From contig JAQFVV010006732.1 in the NCBI GenBank assembly GCA_028023455.1, positions 60,001 to 124,000 on the forward strand: a stretch of DNA of 64,000 bases. Reading direction: 5' to 3'. The notes beneath the pieces were generated by a model, which had not been told where the DNA came from, did no database searches, and worked only from the letters and a program-made list of their open reading frames with translations. Every line of letters begins with the position of its first letter. Position 1 is the stretch's first letter. The position numbers were made by a program, and so were the translations under genes. Source of the DNA: Epiperipatus broadwayi (lineage: Eukaryota; Onychophora; Udeonychophora; Euonychophora; Peripatidae). Shown here one piece after another: positions 31,258 through 43,679 of the stretch.

Positions 31258-34200
31258 TTTATTAAAACTATATTAATCACCCAATGAAAAGTAAGGAATG
31301 GGATTTAAAAGAGATAGTGGAGAGATTTGCGAATCTGGGGGAAATTATCGACATATAATTTAGTATATGAAAATATAAAATATAATAATGAAAATAAAAA
31401 TATTGCTGCATAGATGTGAAATTGAGAAATAATAATTGTTCGTGAGAGGTTTAATGTAGAAGAGATTGCTGCTAAGTTATATATAGAGAACAAAGTACAT
31501 TTGACTAACAAGGTAAGAATTTACAAATAGACTAATTCATAATTAATATTATTTTTTACAAGGAAGGCTTTACAAAGTGTTTAAAGAAACATATAAATGA
31601 GATTTGAAATTATTCAAGGTATATTTGAGAGTCTAGCAGCACACAAATTTAAAACTCCATACAAACTTTTCTGTTCTTTTAGTGATGTTCAGATTTCCCT
31701 TGGAGGACTAGATCTAGTTTGATGAGCATAGTTATTCAGGCAGGTAGTAAGTTCATTATTCAACAAACAGGCATATAGTTACAGTTTATGAGTATCAGGA
31801 TCCTGGGCACAGATTTCAGGGAGGCCATCTCAACTGGCAAGAAAGGTGAAGTGGGTTTACTCATGACACATTGAAATTAAACAAACATTGATTAATTTGG
31901 AAACTCCTTTCATTGACTTTTTTTAGTTCTTCTCCCTGGTCAAAATTAGCCCATTTTATACCATGCCTCGATATTTGTGGAATGCCTTCTTAATTGGTTA
32001 CTGCTAATCATTTCCTAATCTAATATTTAAAAGAATTTTTACATAAGTTTTATATGTGCTAGAAGATGCCATTGTTAGATAAGTATTCAAACAAATTAAT
32101 TTGATAACAAATGTTTATGACAAGAGTAAATCAATTATTTTATTTTCTAATTTTAATTTTAGACAAACTTTTAATTAAAGTTATCTTAGAAGATTAAACA
32201 TAATTAAGTTTCTCATCTTTAATTATTTTTGACTAATTACAATTGCATCTTCTGTCTTGGATTTAAAAAGTAAAGTATAGTTTAAAAGCAAAATAATTTA
32301 AAAAACAAAATTTTATAGATTGACATATAACAAACTTTTTTCTAGTAAATATTTGCTCAGTAGGTTTGTCTCTACAATATCTATACACATCTGAGCCACA
32401 ATTACTAAATGATTACTATAACTTTTGTAATTTTTAAAAAATATAGAAAATATAATATATTTTGATATTATAAGTTTGTTACAATTAATCCTCCATTACC
32501 TATTGTACATACATATTCTCCTTTTAAATACTATATTATTTTTCTTTTTTTTTCTGTGTTTAAATTCAGATAGATACACATATATCTTTGTTAAGAAATA
32601 TTTTAGTTAATGATAATCAAGAAAGGGAACAAACAAACAAAAAAATGTATTAGTGAGCAGAATATATAAGCAAGAATAGGATTTGAATTTGGTTTGGTAG
32701 TGGAAGATATAAGATGGGCTGTGAAGCACAAACTGAATCTCAGATTCTGCTTCAATAAAAAATACAAATAGCAATGTCAAATTTTAAAAATTTGATTTCT
32801 TTTCATGTAGGTTTAGTGAAAGATTTATTATATGGTTTTTAGTTTCTATAGGATTGAATTTTTAAACCATTATCAAAAAAATAATGTGTATCCAAATTTT
32901 TGTAATTTAAATATTAATGAATTGTCCATAAGGTTGAATGAAAAAAACATATTAATTCTATGTAATATTGATTAATATCCATGTATAATATTTTTTTAAT
33001 ATTTAAAGTAGGATTGAGGCCTTTTTTTTTTCCAAAAGTTCTATAATATTATTTTTTTTGTTATTGCTTTAGCCATATTAAAACAAAGACTGTTTTTTTC
33101 TTAATTACAGATTCAATTTTATTTTTGCATCACATTAATATTTTTATTTATTTTCATTATTTTTCTACTTGTCGAATTGTCTGTGGGTGTGAATGTGTAT
33201 TTTTTTTTAAAAATGCAATGACTACTATCAAATGTTGTGGTTTATTACCATGTAACAGATATCTTGACTGTTTGGGTTTTATATGTGAATATAGTAAAGT
33301 TTTTTGTACAGTTTTTTATTGCATACTCTATTGTTTCAGCATCTGATGTTATGTGCCAAAAAACATGATATATTACTAATCTTATTATGTGCAATAATGT
33401 GACAGAAAAATACATATTAATTAAGAACATGTTCTTGTTTAAATTTAACATGTTTTATTGCACCTTTGCAGATTTTTCTAATGGGTTTATTAAAATTTGA
33501 TTTTAGTAAAAAAATAAAAATTGAGAAATCTTTTTTTTTTTTCAAACAAAAAGTTGCACATTTAATAGAGCACCAATTAAATACCTTATCATGTTTAATT
33601 ATGGGGATTTGATGTTTCCAAAAAATGAAGAATGTTTAAGATTATTAACCATGTCAAAATATACATTTGTTTGTGATTCAATAAAAACGAATTTATGTTT
33701 AATGAATACATTTAAATTTGTTCAATGTGTTTGTACGTTTTTTAAATCAATATTATTTCATTTTTTTTAAATTAACATTTTTAAACATTTGCTTAATAGA
33801 AATCAAAATTAACATCTAAAGTTGAAATTATATTTTAAAATATCTTTATATATCACCTAATGATTTTTTTTAAATAAAAAAAATCTTCAATTATATTTCT
33901 TTAATTTGATGTTTACATTTTTATTCTTTAACGACTATAGGTTAATTAATAATTTTCCTATTTTTTTATAAAAAAAAGTACAACTAATAATCAATTGGTT
34001 TGTAGCTAACAAAATCTTATAATGCATAAGCAATGGAAGTAATAAAGTCAAGCAGCTTCAATTTCAGATCTGGAGTCAGTTACCCTTTTACTGTACTAAA
34101 TGAAAATGACCAAAGTTAAAAGAAATGTAAAGGAAAAAATAAAATCAGATTTTGTTTCAGGGTTATTTATAAAATATGTGTATACTTTTTTTAAACTAGT

Positions 34201-35244
34201 ACTTAAACTATTATATAAAATATGATAATCAAACCACCCATATATATATATATATTGAATGTCACGCGTGCATATGTTTGTAAAAAAACAACAAATTTAG
34301 AATATTATATTAAATAAATTTGAAAATATATTGATTTTCATACTAATACTGTTACGATTTAATTACCAAAATAACTGTAATATAAAACAGTAAGATTAAA
34401 AATCATTTTGAATTCAATACATATTGAGATCAGATAACGACTTCTTAGATTAGATTAACATTTGTTTTCCATTAATTAGAATAATTGTCTTTCAAATTGA
34501 ATTACATTCAATGTATCTCATATTATTTTTATTTTTTAAGTTATTTATATATATATATATATATAAAGTTTCAATCTTTGTAAAAACAAATAAATCTTTT
34601 ATTAAAACAAAACTTCACTAATAGTAATTTTAATTCAAATAAGAAAAAAAAGGCATATAATTTATAAATAAATTAATATAATTAAATTAGGATTATTAGA
34701 ACTTTATATTTATGACTGAGTGTATGCATATAAACTGAAAATTCCAATGAGTTATATATTGTAAATAAACTCTTAAAAGACCAATAATTCTTTTAGAACT
34801 TGTTGTTTATGTTTAATTTATTAATGTAATTTTAAATAAAGGAATGAATTCTATCTATTGATTACATATATTTATAAAATAAAAATATAACATTTAAATA
34901 ATGAGAGGATCAAAACCAAACTTTAGTTTTAACACCCTCTCAATAAGAAAAGAATAATTCAATTTTAATATCTGTAAATAATAAATAATACAGATTACAC
35001 ACTAAATGAACAGAAAGTAACAGTAGATTCAAAAGAGTGTAAATAAACTCTCAAAATATAGTTGATAAATAAACCATACACTGAATTCATTTTCTCATTT
35101 AAAATTACATAAATAAACTAAGCATAAATAACAACAAGTATTTATATCCAAATAGTAGCATCTGTCTTCTGAAAGTTCATTTATATTATAAGACTAATTG
35201 GAAACTTTCCTTACTTTCTGTTCAGTTATATATAATCTGAGGTA
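31258..35244. other. AT-rich non-coding stretch
   Basis: No gene or element is recognised. 31680-31870 is slightly less AT-rich without a convincing frame. Short TA runs occur near 34245 and 34546. Confidence 0.45.
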
Positions 35245-35268
35245 TTTATTATTTACACACACGCACAT

Positions 35269-35311
<43 letters not shown>

Positions 35312-35344
35312 ATCGCATTAAAATATATATAATCGCATTAAAAT
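35245..35344. repeat. (CA)n-(TA)n compound microsatellite with a 20-bp duplication
   Basis: CA-rich and then TA-rich runs, followed by two adjacent copies of ATAATCGCATTAAAAT. Confidence 0.85.
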
Positions 35345-35654
35345 GATTGTGATAATGAATTATAAATATATCCAACTATTTGCATAATATAACAAATATA
35401 TAATTAAAAAGTGAGATAACATTTATAGAAATAATATCTAAATAATATATGTATATGTGTTCATTTGACTTAATCATTACTCAGCACTATCTATTAATCC
35501 ACATTAATGGCTTTAGGTCATTCAAAATTGGTCAGTTTTTGAACTATGGTACTGTTTTTTATACTTGTTGTAAAGTTTATGTGATGTGATGTACTATGGC
35601 TTCTCCTTAAACGAAGTCAAGAATATCTGAGCAATTATGCCTAGATAAACCTGT

Positions 35655-35990
35655 TAAGCACATAATTTTCCATTTACCACTCTAAGTTTTTTCATATTCC
35701 GCTCCATCCCATTTCCACAACATAATCTTTGTCAATTCTATGGTCATTATATCTAAATCCTCCTTATCTTTCCCAAACCTAGTGTAAAAACTAATAATTA
35801 CTTTTTATATAATTACTTTTTTCATATTTATTCTTCCATAACTTCATTATATGTAACATTTCTATTTTCAAGCATTTACATTCAATTAACAAATGCCTAA
35901 TATTTTCTATTCCTTCCTTACATAATTTACAAAATAAATTACCCATATTTTTTCATTTACATAAAAAATCCTGTAAGATGCAACTGTCTC
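35655..35990 (-). pseudogene. LINE-like reverse transcriptase C-terminal remnant
   Basis: On the minus strand one frame, with a stop, reads DSCILQDFLCK, then NLFCKLCKEGIENIRHLLIE followed by C, then a further stretch with MLWKWDGAEY. The C-x2-C-x9-H-x4-C arrangement with HLL.EC is the zinc-binding motif seen after the RT domain of many non-LTR retrotransposons. No RT catalytic core is preserved nearby. Assignment to a LINE clade is not possible. Confidence 0.5.
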
Positions 35991-36149
35991 TCAAATTATT
36001 TTACAAGTAAAAAATCAATAAATGTGATGTAGAAAGTCTGACAAAAGGAGGGGGCAGTCCATTCTAAATTCTGATTGGCAGATGATTATTTTGTCAAAAA
36101 AGATCACAGATAAATCATTTTCACAGCTGAAAATGAATATATATATATA

Positions 36150-36450
36150 TGTTTTAGAGTGTTTTTATTAATTTACATACATATTATAAATTATTTTCAT
36201 AAAATATGCTGGAAATATAGTTATTTTACAAAAATAGTAAGATTTTTTTAAAAAATTGTATATTTTACATGAATGTAAATTGAAAAAGAGCTGAGTGAAT
36301 TGTAACAATTTTGTCAACCTGTCAAAAGTTTAAATTGTCCGAATCTGTTTAATGTTTTAGAATATTTTTCTGGCATTTATTTACATATTATAATGTATTT
36401 TGGTAAAATATGCTGATAATATAATTATTTTTTAAAAAAAATATTAGATT
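36150..36450 (+). repeat. direct repeat, two units about 200 bp apart
   Basis: Segments of about 85 bp starting with ATGTTTTAGA near 36149 and 36352 share ATTTACATA, ATATTATAA and TAAAATATGCTG.AA blocks in order, with moderate divergence. This is an old duplication of unknown origin. Confidence 0.5.
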
Positions 36451-37040
36451 AACTAAAAAATTTTTAACTTTTATAATAATATAAATTGAGGTGGAAATCA
36501 ATGATGTTTGCATCACTTCGAATTTGTTATGATCTTTTTTTTTTTTTTTGGTATCAAATATTTTTTATAATTATAAATAAAAATGTATTTTTCAAAAAAA
36601 AATTCATTTATTTCTATAACCGAAAAATTATTAATTTACTTTATACAAATGATATTAAAATAAATATAATATTAAAAGATGATTTTAGTTTTACAGCTTA
36701 TTTTGTTAATAGACCGATCAAAACTTTAGAATTTTAATTCACTCAGTCAATAATACATTGTACAGTTAAAAAGCAATTAAAAGGTTAACTGAATGATATG
36801 TAACAATCATAACTGTGTATCTGGTTAACCCACTGCCAAATTCCAACCCCAGATGTGAAAGTCAACACTCTAAGAAGTGATGCCTTTCAAAAATCCTGAG
36901 TTCAAATCTAATATCTATACTCCATAGTGTCACCTACATGATAATGCTTCTGATAGCATAGTTTCTTGCCAGTGGTCAGGTAGAAACAAGATATTCTATA
37001 TTAAAATATAATTAGGTTGGCTAACAACTATGGATGGAAC

Positions 37041-37285
37041 TATATATATATATATATATATTGTACTGGCCGAAAAACACACATCGATCCAATAAACCAA
37101 TAAACCCATGAATATAGGTAGAGTACTTCAAGTCCTACCACATACAAGATATATACATCAGGTACATCATGGATTCTGCCCTATTTACCTATATCCCCAG
37201 GTCAAAGATCTAATCAATAGCCTTTCTCGATGATACTATCAAATTCCTTTACTTTCACTGTGCCGGCAGCTGGGTCTTAAAGCAT
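37041..37285 (+). repeat. unknown short repeat family, copy 2, with (TA)n at its left edge
   Basis: (TA)n at 37041-37061, then TGTACTGG starts the repeat. Blocks shared with 29264-29475 include TTCAAGTCCTA, TCTGCCCTATTTACCTAT and GCCGGCA near the end. The copies differ considerably between those blocks. Confidence 0.6.
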
Positions 37286-38285
37286 GAGATTCAATTTTAT
37301 TATATTTAAATGAGAAATTGGGTGATTGGTTGATAGGTATATTTAAAAATCAAAATTTATTTCAAATAAAAGTAAATAAAATGATTTGAAAACACTGGAA
37401 GTTTGTTTTAGTTATATGTATATTTAAAATCATTAGGTATTTTATATTAGTTTAACTCAAGCCCTAAAAACAAAAATACAATCTTTAATTTAACTTTATA
37501 ATTACATGAGTTCATGATGACTTTATTTATATTAGCGGTTAACATTGATATTATTGAGTTTGTACAATTTATTTAGTGAAGTTTATACATCTTTACTTTG
37601 TTTACTTTATTCTCTTTTTAAAATAACAAAAATTATTTTATTAATTAAATGATCACAGATTTTAAAATTCCCCAATTCACATTTAGTACAAGCTTGTAAT
37701 ATAGCGGTAGGTTTAAACATCTGCCTAACGCACATATGTAAGAATAATTGTTTTATTGTTTTTTTTATAAAAAATATTTTTTCAAAAAAAACATTTTTAT
37801 TCAAAAAAATATAAATTAAATAGACAATTGTAATCAGACTAATTTGACGTCTTACTCCACTATCCACTAACATATAAAAAAAAATATATATATAAAAAGA
37901 TTTTTATTTCTCTTTGTATAAATAATAATTTAGATTTTCTATAACTAATGTTTTATGACATTAGTGGACCTTGCTGGCATAGCTTATAAATAACTTTAAA
38001 ACTGTAAGCGGTTATAATAAAAAATATATCAGTTAATTATTAAGCAAACAAGCCACTTTAATTGGACTTACAACTAAAATCATACCTATAATAAAATACA
38101 ACATGAATTAGCCAAAACCAAACGATTTTAACTAATTACGCAAACGAACAAAAGAGTTGATTACTCAGATCGAAGATCCTTTCGTAGAATCAATTCCCTA
38201 TGGCTTACATATTATATTGGCAAAAGAAAAACAAAATAATGTCAGGTTAATAAATATATGAATGCAAAAGGAGAGAAGAAACATA
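37286..38285. other. AT-rich non-coding stretch
   Basis: Nothing recognisable. Confidence 0.45.
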
Positions 38286-38478
38286 AGTAAGAACATACAG
38301 GCCAGATTACGAACACTCATATGCCTATTCCAACGAAGAATAGGAAGGGAAATCGATATGTCCACATGTCATGTCCATATATCGATGGGAGATAGGACTT
38401 ACAGAGAGCCCTCATATTCACCTCTACAAAATCTGCTGCCCAACCAACTCTATCTCAACCACGCTGTCTGCTTCACAG
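38286..38478 (+). other. coding-like segment with splice-like ends (possible exon)
   Basis: A less AT-rich island, open in one frame throughout. It is preceded by an acceptor-like ACATACAG and ends at a donor-like CACAG|GTATATGT. The frame continues past the donor to 38567. An inner ATCGATAT...ATATCGAT inverted pair is present. No protein family is recognised. It could equally be part of an unknown repeat. Confidence 0.2.
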
Positions 38479-39299
38479 GTATATGTGAAAAATGGAAGCT
38501 AACTCCAAATCACCAAATCAATGACTGTTTTAGGTGTGTTCATGAGACTTCAAGCAATTTTTATTAACCTGAGATATTATAATTATTAAATAGGAACAAA
38601 TTATAATTAAATAGCCTTAAAATGATCTAATACTGCATAGAGATCAACCTGCATAAACAACTACTTTATATAAGTATTTAATGTACAAAAAAAAATACAT
38701 ATAGAAATAAGGGAATTTAATTCTTGAAAAAATCCCCCCTTCCCTCTTTCCTAAGTGAAAAAAAAGGCAAGATAATTAACTGATGCTATCCAGTGGCACT
38801 GTTACTAGGTCAAAAATCTATAGCCTATTTTATTCTGTTTTGAATTACAGAAATATAAAATAATAGAATCCCAATATGGGAAATCTCTAATAAAACTGTT
38901 TTAAAAAAATATGGTAAGCTTGATTTTGAAATACATATATATTCAACATAACTTCACTTGCAAAATAAAATAGATCAAGATTATTTTATTTTAAAATTAA
39001 ATCATTCTTTGTTAACATTCCCATCCACTAATAAACATAATTTGCTTTTTTAGCAAATTACTCTCTTTGAGTCCCCACGAGTGAAACCAGTCGAAAAAAA
39101 AATTAAAAAAAAAATCAAAGCATGAAATCTCATGCTAAGATTAATATAAGACAAATAAATAAATTCATAGTCAATCAATCAAAATATTAAAATTATGGTG
39201 AGCTTGAGTTATTAAAAAGAAAAACATTATAAATCATTTAAAAGAAAAGGTTAATAAATCAGTTAAAAGCTTTACAAAAATACATTTATACTCTTACGA

Positions 39300-39660
39300 T
39301 AATTTGTAAAATCTTGACAACAGGATTCAAGCTCTTTGGCATTTTACCTGGAGTTCCCCGGTATGAGCACACGGGTGAACATTGATGGCTGGTGGCATTT
39401 GAAGGCAGGTTCTGGCAGCAGCATAATGGAAAATTTCAAGTCTCAGGAAGGAAAGGGTGGTGATTTACCCTTTTTACTCCTCGATCACCATGGCATGCTT
39501 TCTACAACTCTTTTCTGTCTGTTCTCTCTCTGGTTCTGGTCTCTTTCTGGTCTAAAAAGGACCACAATTTATCACTTCCTACTCATACTCGATTTCTGCT
39601 GCCTCAGGTCATTTTTAATTTTAAGAACAATCAAAATCATTATTTTATTCTAATTTTAGA
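39300..39660. other. less AT-rich island of unknown nature
   Basis: A 105-codon open frame (39336-39653) covers it, but composition changes abruptly from purine-rich to CT-rich (TCTCTCTCTGG near 39520). No domain is recognised. An old repeat or an exon fragment are both possible. Confidence 0.25.
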
Positions 39661-39874
39661 AAGTTTTTACCTTGATAAGGATCTATAGATTTTAGTATAA
39701 TTTTCTGTTAGTTTTTAATTTAGATAACAATGTAGAATCTCTACTAATTAATGAATAGAGATTCCACAGTGAATGGATTTTGGTAATTTATCAATGCTTT
39801 TAATTTAAACATTTATTTTAAACTTTGTATCAAGGTACACATCTTTCAAAAAAGGCCATCTTGGATTCTTGAAC

Positions 39875-39886
39875 TAAAAATAAAGC

Positions 39887-39932
<46 letters not shown>

Positions 39933-39933
39933 T

Positions 39934-39987
<54 letters not shown>

Positions 39988-40010
39988 CAAAGTTAATTAT
40001 TTGAATTTTT
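39875..40010. repeat. compound (TA)n hairpins
   Basis: TAAAAATAAAGCAT and its complement flank (TA)n at 39889-39930. A second (TA)n follows (39941-39981), then a small inverted pair, AAATTCAAA and TTTGAATTT. Confidence 0.8.
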
Positions 40011-40215
40011 TTTCTTTTATTAATAAAAATAAAATAAGTGTGTTAGTACAATTATATATATATATGATCCAAAATAAATTTTAGGATTTATTCAGGATAG
40101 TTAAATAAATGTTAAAATATTTTTTTAGAATAATACAAAAAAGCAAATGTTAGTCAAATGAATAATTAGGTGGGTCAGACTGTGAAACCGCAAATCTGAA
40201 TCAGATTTACCATTT

Positions 40216-40217
<2 letters not shown>

Positions 40218-40294
<77 letters not shown>
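40218..40294. repeat. (TA)n microsatellite beside the assembly gap
   Basis: TA array, then TTGCAACC, then the gap. Confidence 0.93.
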
Positions 40295-40297
<3 letters not shown>

Positions 40298-40313
40298 CAA
40301 CCATATATTTTAG

Positions 40314-40813
40314 NNNNNNNNNNNNNNNNNNNNNNNNNNNNNNNNNNNNNNNNNNNNNNNNNNNNNNNNNNNNNNNNNNNNNNNNNNNNNNNNNNNNNNN
40401 NNNNNNNNNNNNNNNNNNNNNNNNNNNNNNNNNNNNNNNNNNNNNNNNNNNNNNNNNNNNNNNNNNNNNNNNNNNNNNNNNNNNNNNNNNNNNNNNNNNN
40501 NNNNNNNNNNNNNNNNNNNNNNNNNNNNNNNNNNNNNNNNNNNNNNNNNNNNNNNNNNNNNNNNNNNNNNNNNNNNNNNNNNNNNNNNNNNNNNNNNNNN
40601 NNNNNNNNNNNNNNNNNNNNNNNNNNNNNNNNNNNNNNNNNNNNNNNNNNNNNNNNNNNNNNNNNNNNNNNNNNNNNNNNNNNNNNNNNNNNNNNNNNNN
40701 NNNNNNNNNNNNNNNNNNNNNNNNNNNNNNNNNNNNNNNNNNNNNNNNNNNNNNNNNNNNNNNNNNNNNNNNNNNNNNNNNNNNNNNNNNNNNNNNNNNN
40801 NNNNNNNNNNNNN
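40314..40813. other. assembly gap, 500 N
   Basis: Exactly 500 unknown bases, probably a placeholder length. Frames running through it are meaningless. The 3' part of the gypsy pol gene would lie here or beyond. Confidence 0.99.
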
Positions 40814-41063
40814 AAGATTTAATATGTTTTTTATTCCGGGGTGTGGGGAATTCCTGTATTGCTTGGATTTTTTCAGGATTAAGTAATATCCCTCTTTCTG
40901 TAATTATATGACCTACAAACTTGACCTCGTCATTCATTATCTTACTCTTATTTACATTAATTCGAATTCCCTTTCTCTCACACTCCCCCAGCAACATTTC
41001 TAAATGTGTAAAGTGCTCATTTATATTTTCCGACGCCACCACAATGTCATCTACATACTGTAC
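40814..41063 (-). pseudogene. gypsy reverse transcriptase, C-terminal part with YVDD
   Basis: Starts VQYVDDIVVAS, the catalytic motif of gypsy RT, then HLEMLL, the KC-type segment VNKSKI, and VKFVGHIITERGI.LNPEKI, the conserved end of the RT palm/thumb. It runs into the gap after PRNKKHIKS. It continues exactly in frame from the residues before the insertion (at 42499), so it was one protein before the split. Confidence 0.88.
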
Positions 41064-41067
41064 CATT

Positions 41068-42498
41068 TATTTATATATACGGTACAAATTACTTTTTAAT
41101 ATTAGGTATTATAAAAAAAAGAAAGGAGAGCGAACACGATCTTTATTTTTTTTTGTAACATAATGTTTTAAAGAAAAAAAAATGTACAGTGAAAGTTTAA
41201 TTTTTCTTTTTTTTTTAGAAATAAGTTAACTAAAATAAATTCAATGTTGGAAAGTGCATATTGAATCATTGATTCAAATAGTGAAAGGAAATTTCAAAAG
41301 GTGAAAGATTGCTATCAGAAACAACTTTCTGATAGTAATTAAAAATGGCAGAAATTCTTAACGGAAAAACAGACTTTGTAATAAGAAAAGGAGAATAATG
41401 TAGAAGTTTATAAAGTAGAACAAAGAAAAAAAAAAGAATGTGATCAGAGCTTCTAAAAAGAATCTAGGAGTATAAAAGGAGCCGACAGATTTGAAAAGGG
41501 GTCTTCTTTCTCTTATTGTTCCAATAGTGCTGAGCAATTTGAAGTGCCTCGTATTTTTTTTAATAAACTGTGTCCACTTAGATACGAACTGAAATCGCTC
41601 GCCATGAGTGAGTAGAACTCTATCGTTTGCCGACACTTTCTCTCGAAAAAAGTCACCTAGATCGTCATCTGGCTACCTAAATTAGATCGAAGATTCGGAA
41701 ATAAAACTAAAAGAAAAACAACTACTGCGGACTACCCACTAACTGAATTGTACATCGGGAAGATCGATGACCTACTTAATGTCAACTTACCGGTAAGTAA
41801 ATGGCCATAATTTTTTTTACATAAAGCTTTATGAATAGTGAGTTGAATGGAAATGTTATCCCATAAATTTTTCTTGGATCAGAAGATTTGCGAACTGAGA
41901 AATGAACCAAACTGTTACTACGGAAAATAAGACTAAATAATTATTACTCCAATATTTGAATCAAATTATTGAATTCATATGCACAATCTTTTCCAACATT
42001 ATAATTTTGTCTTAATCATAAATATTGAATGCTTGACGAGTTAGAATAAATCTTTATTATTAACTTCACTTTCATTGTACGTGTATAAAATTAATGCTAT
42101 TCTATTTAAGTTTTACCTTTAGTTATTTAACTTAGATCGGTATACAAATTATTTTTTTTTGATAGATTTAATTTCCGTAATTAAGAAAAAATGGGGATAT
42201 CTTCTTCTTAACGAGAATGTTAACTCAGATCGTATAATTATTACCTTACGGGCTACAATATGTTTGACACAGTCTCAGTGGGTCTAACGACTCTGGCGCC
42301 CTCAAGTAGAAATTAAAAACTGGTTCTGCTCACGATTGTACTCGGTAATAGTTCTAGGCCAAAGTTGATCAGAAAAAATAGCTGTGTTGAGAATAGAAAT
42401 ACAACTTTCTTTTTTCTTTTGATACAGCTTGATCAACTCATGCTCAAATATAAATTTGAGGCGTATAGTGGCCTAGTAATACGAAAAATGTTACAATA
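41068..42498 (+). mobile_element. 1,431-bp insertion in gypsy RT, LTR-like, 4-bp TSD CATT
   Basis: CATT is present at both edges (41064-41067 and 42499-42502). Removing the insert with one CATT restores the RT frame precisely at the catalytic box. The insert is non-coding. It carries a TATA box at 41471, a strong splice-donor-like CGGTAAGTA at 41791, and TGGCGCCCTCAAGTAG at 42294, which resembles an LTR primer-binding site. TGTAACAT at 41154 and ATGTTACA at 42488-42495 form LTR-like inverted ends. However, the duplication lies outside them, so the exact class (solo LTR, or LTR plus leader) is unresolved. Confidence 0.7.
41471..41477 (+). promoter_or_regulatory. TATA box in the 1.43-kb insertion
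   Basis: GAGTATAAAAGGAGCC; the GAGTATAAAAG core is identical to that of LTR-like copy B at 58637. Plus-strand orientation, opposite to the host gypsy element. Confidence 0.45.
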
Positions 42499-43205
42499 CA
42501 TTATAACTAAATTCTTAATATCATCTGACAATACTTGATTCAGACATTGTATAAGCCCTGCCCCACTATTTTATAGCCTGAAGGGAATCCAGTTAAAATT
42601 ATATGCACATCCGTTATATTTAAATGCCGTATATTTCCGATCTTCTGGATGAAGTTTGAATTGCCAGTAGCTGGAAGTTAAGTCGAACGTCGAAAATATT
42701 TTCTTATTTTGAAATTTCAATAACAATTCGCTCATACATGGTGGAGCATTAGTATCAGCTAATGTTATCTTATTTAACTGCTGTGCGTCCAAACATAAAC
42801 GAGTTGATCCATCTTTTTTTTTACAGTTACAATGGTGTTATTAAAAGGAGGTGAACATTTAGATATAATCCCCCATTTAAGCATTTTGTCTATTTGTTCT
42901 TCTACTTCACGTCTATATTGATGAGGTATGGAATATGCATGGGCTTGATAAGGTTGGTCTTTCATAAGCCTTATCCTGTGTTCATACCCTTGGATTACCC
43001 CCAGAACCTCGGAAAACACACTTTCATATCTATTGAATAGTTTCTTCAGTTGGTCTCTTTGATTGTCATTTATGCATTTTGACTCATCCACCTTTTGCCC
43101 TATCTCTATTTCCATTACTGCGCTTTGTGCATCACTCTGTCTATTTATCTCATCCTTCTGGTGTTTTGTAAACGGAATTATTACGTTGTTTATTTCTGCC
43201 CGGCT
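42499..43205 (-). pseudogene. gypsy reverse transcriptase, N-terminal part
   Basis: The linker after protease leads to the RT start: PYQAHAYSIPHQYRREVEEQ, then LKWGIISKCSPPFN, which is the E.G.I..S.SP.. motif. After a frameshift at an A run near 42820 follow LCLDAQQLNKIT (the R.C.DYR.LN motif), FSTFDLTSSYWQ (the F...DL..GY.Q catalytic block with the first aspartate) and FNWIPFRL, where PFGL is expected. A stop follows, then NSGAG and DDIKNL up to the insertion. It is clearly gypsy-type despite the damage. Confidence 0.88.
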
Positions 43206-43679
43206 TCATTTATAATCCAATACACAGCCTGTTTTGTACATAAAATCCGAGCCTAATGTAATCTCATGAATCAGTCCCTCCAAAATCAACAGAATGTGCA
43301 TAAATTCTCCCTCTGCCATGTGTAATTTCACCCATGCCTGTTTGGATGCCAACTTCGCCTTCTTACCATTAGCCAACAAAACATATACTGTTTTTAAAGG
43401 CAATATTTTAATTTCTGGGTCAATGTCACTTATTTTATTAAACATTTCCTGTGACATTACCGATACCTGACTCCCCGAATCAAACAATGCACTAGTTGCA
43501 ACCCCCTCTACCTTTATCTCTATCTTCGGACAGCTCTGAGGTGCCATCAGGGGCGTGCTTTCTTCTCCACTACATACCAGATTCGCTACTTGCGTACAAT
43601 CAACTTCTGCGTTTCCATCCTCATCTTGACCATCTACCATTCCCCTATTGTTGTCCAATGCCATTAGTATTTCGGCCAT
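43206..43679 (-). pseudogene. gypsy retroviral-type aspartic protease
   Basis: A 157-residue frame. The catalytic motif is LFDSGSQVS near residue 66 (the D-S/T-G of retropepsins). The flap and hydrophobic strands follow, and ITLGSDFM near residue 141 matches the I.LG.DFL signature before the C-terminus. The protease would cut the Gag-Pol polyprotein. It is separated from gag by a frame change and from RT by an in-frame stop just after CVLDYK. Confidence 0.85.

Noticed and set aside
36820-37000. Possible tRNA-derived SINE (GAGTTCAAATCT box-B-like)
   Set aside because: No convincing box A or clover-leaf could be drawn, and no second copy was found in the window.
40215-41066. A 283-codon frame running through the gap
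   Set aside because: Most of it is N and (TA)n; only the part from 40814 to 41063 is real reverse transcriptase.
41793-41800. Splice donor of a host gene
   Set aside because: The GTAAGTA is strong, but it sits inside the inserted repeat with no adjoining open exon; kept only as a feature of that insertion.
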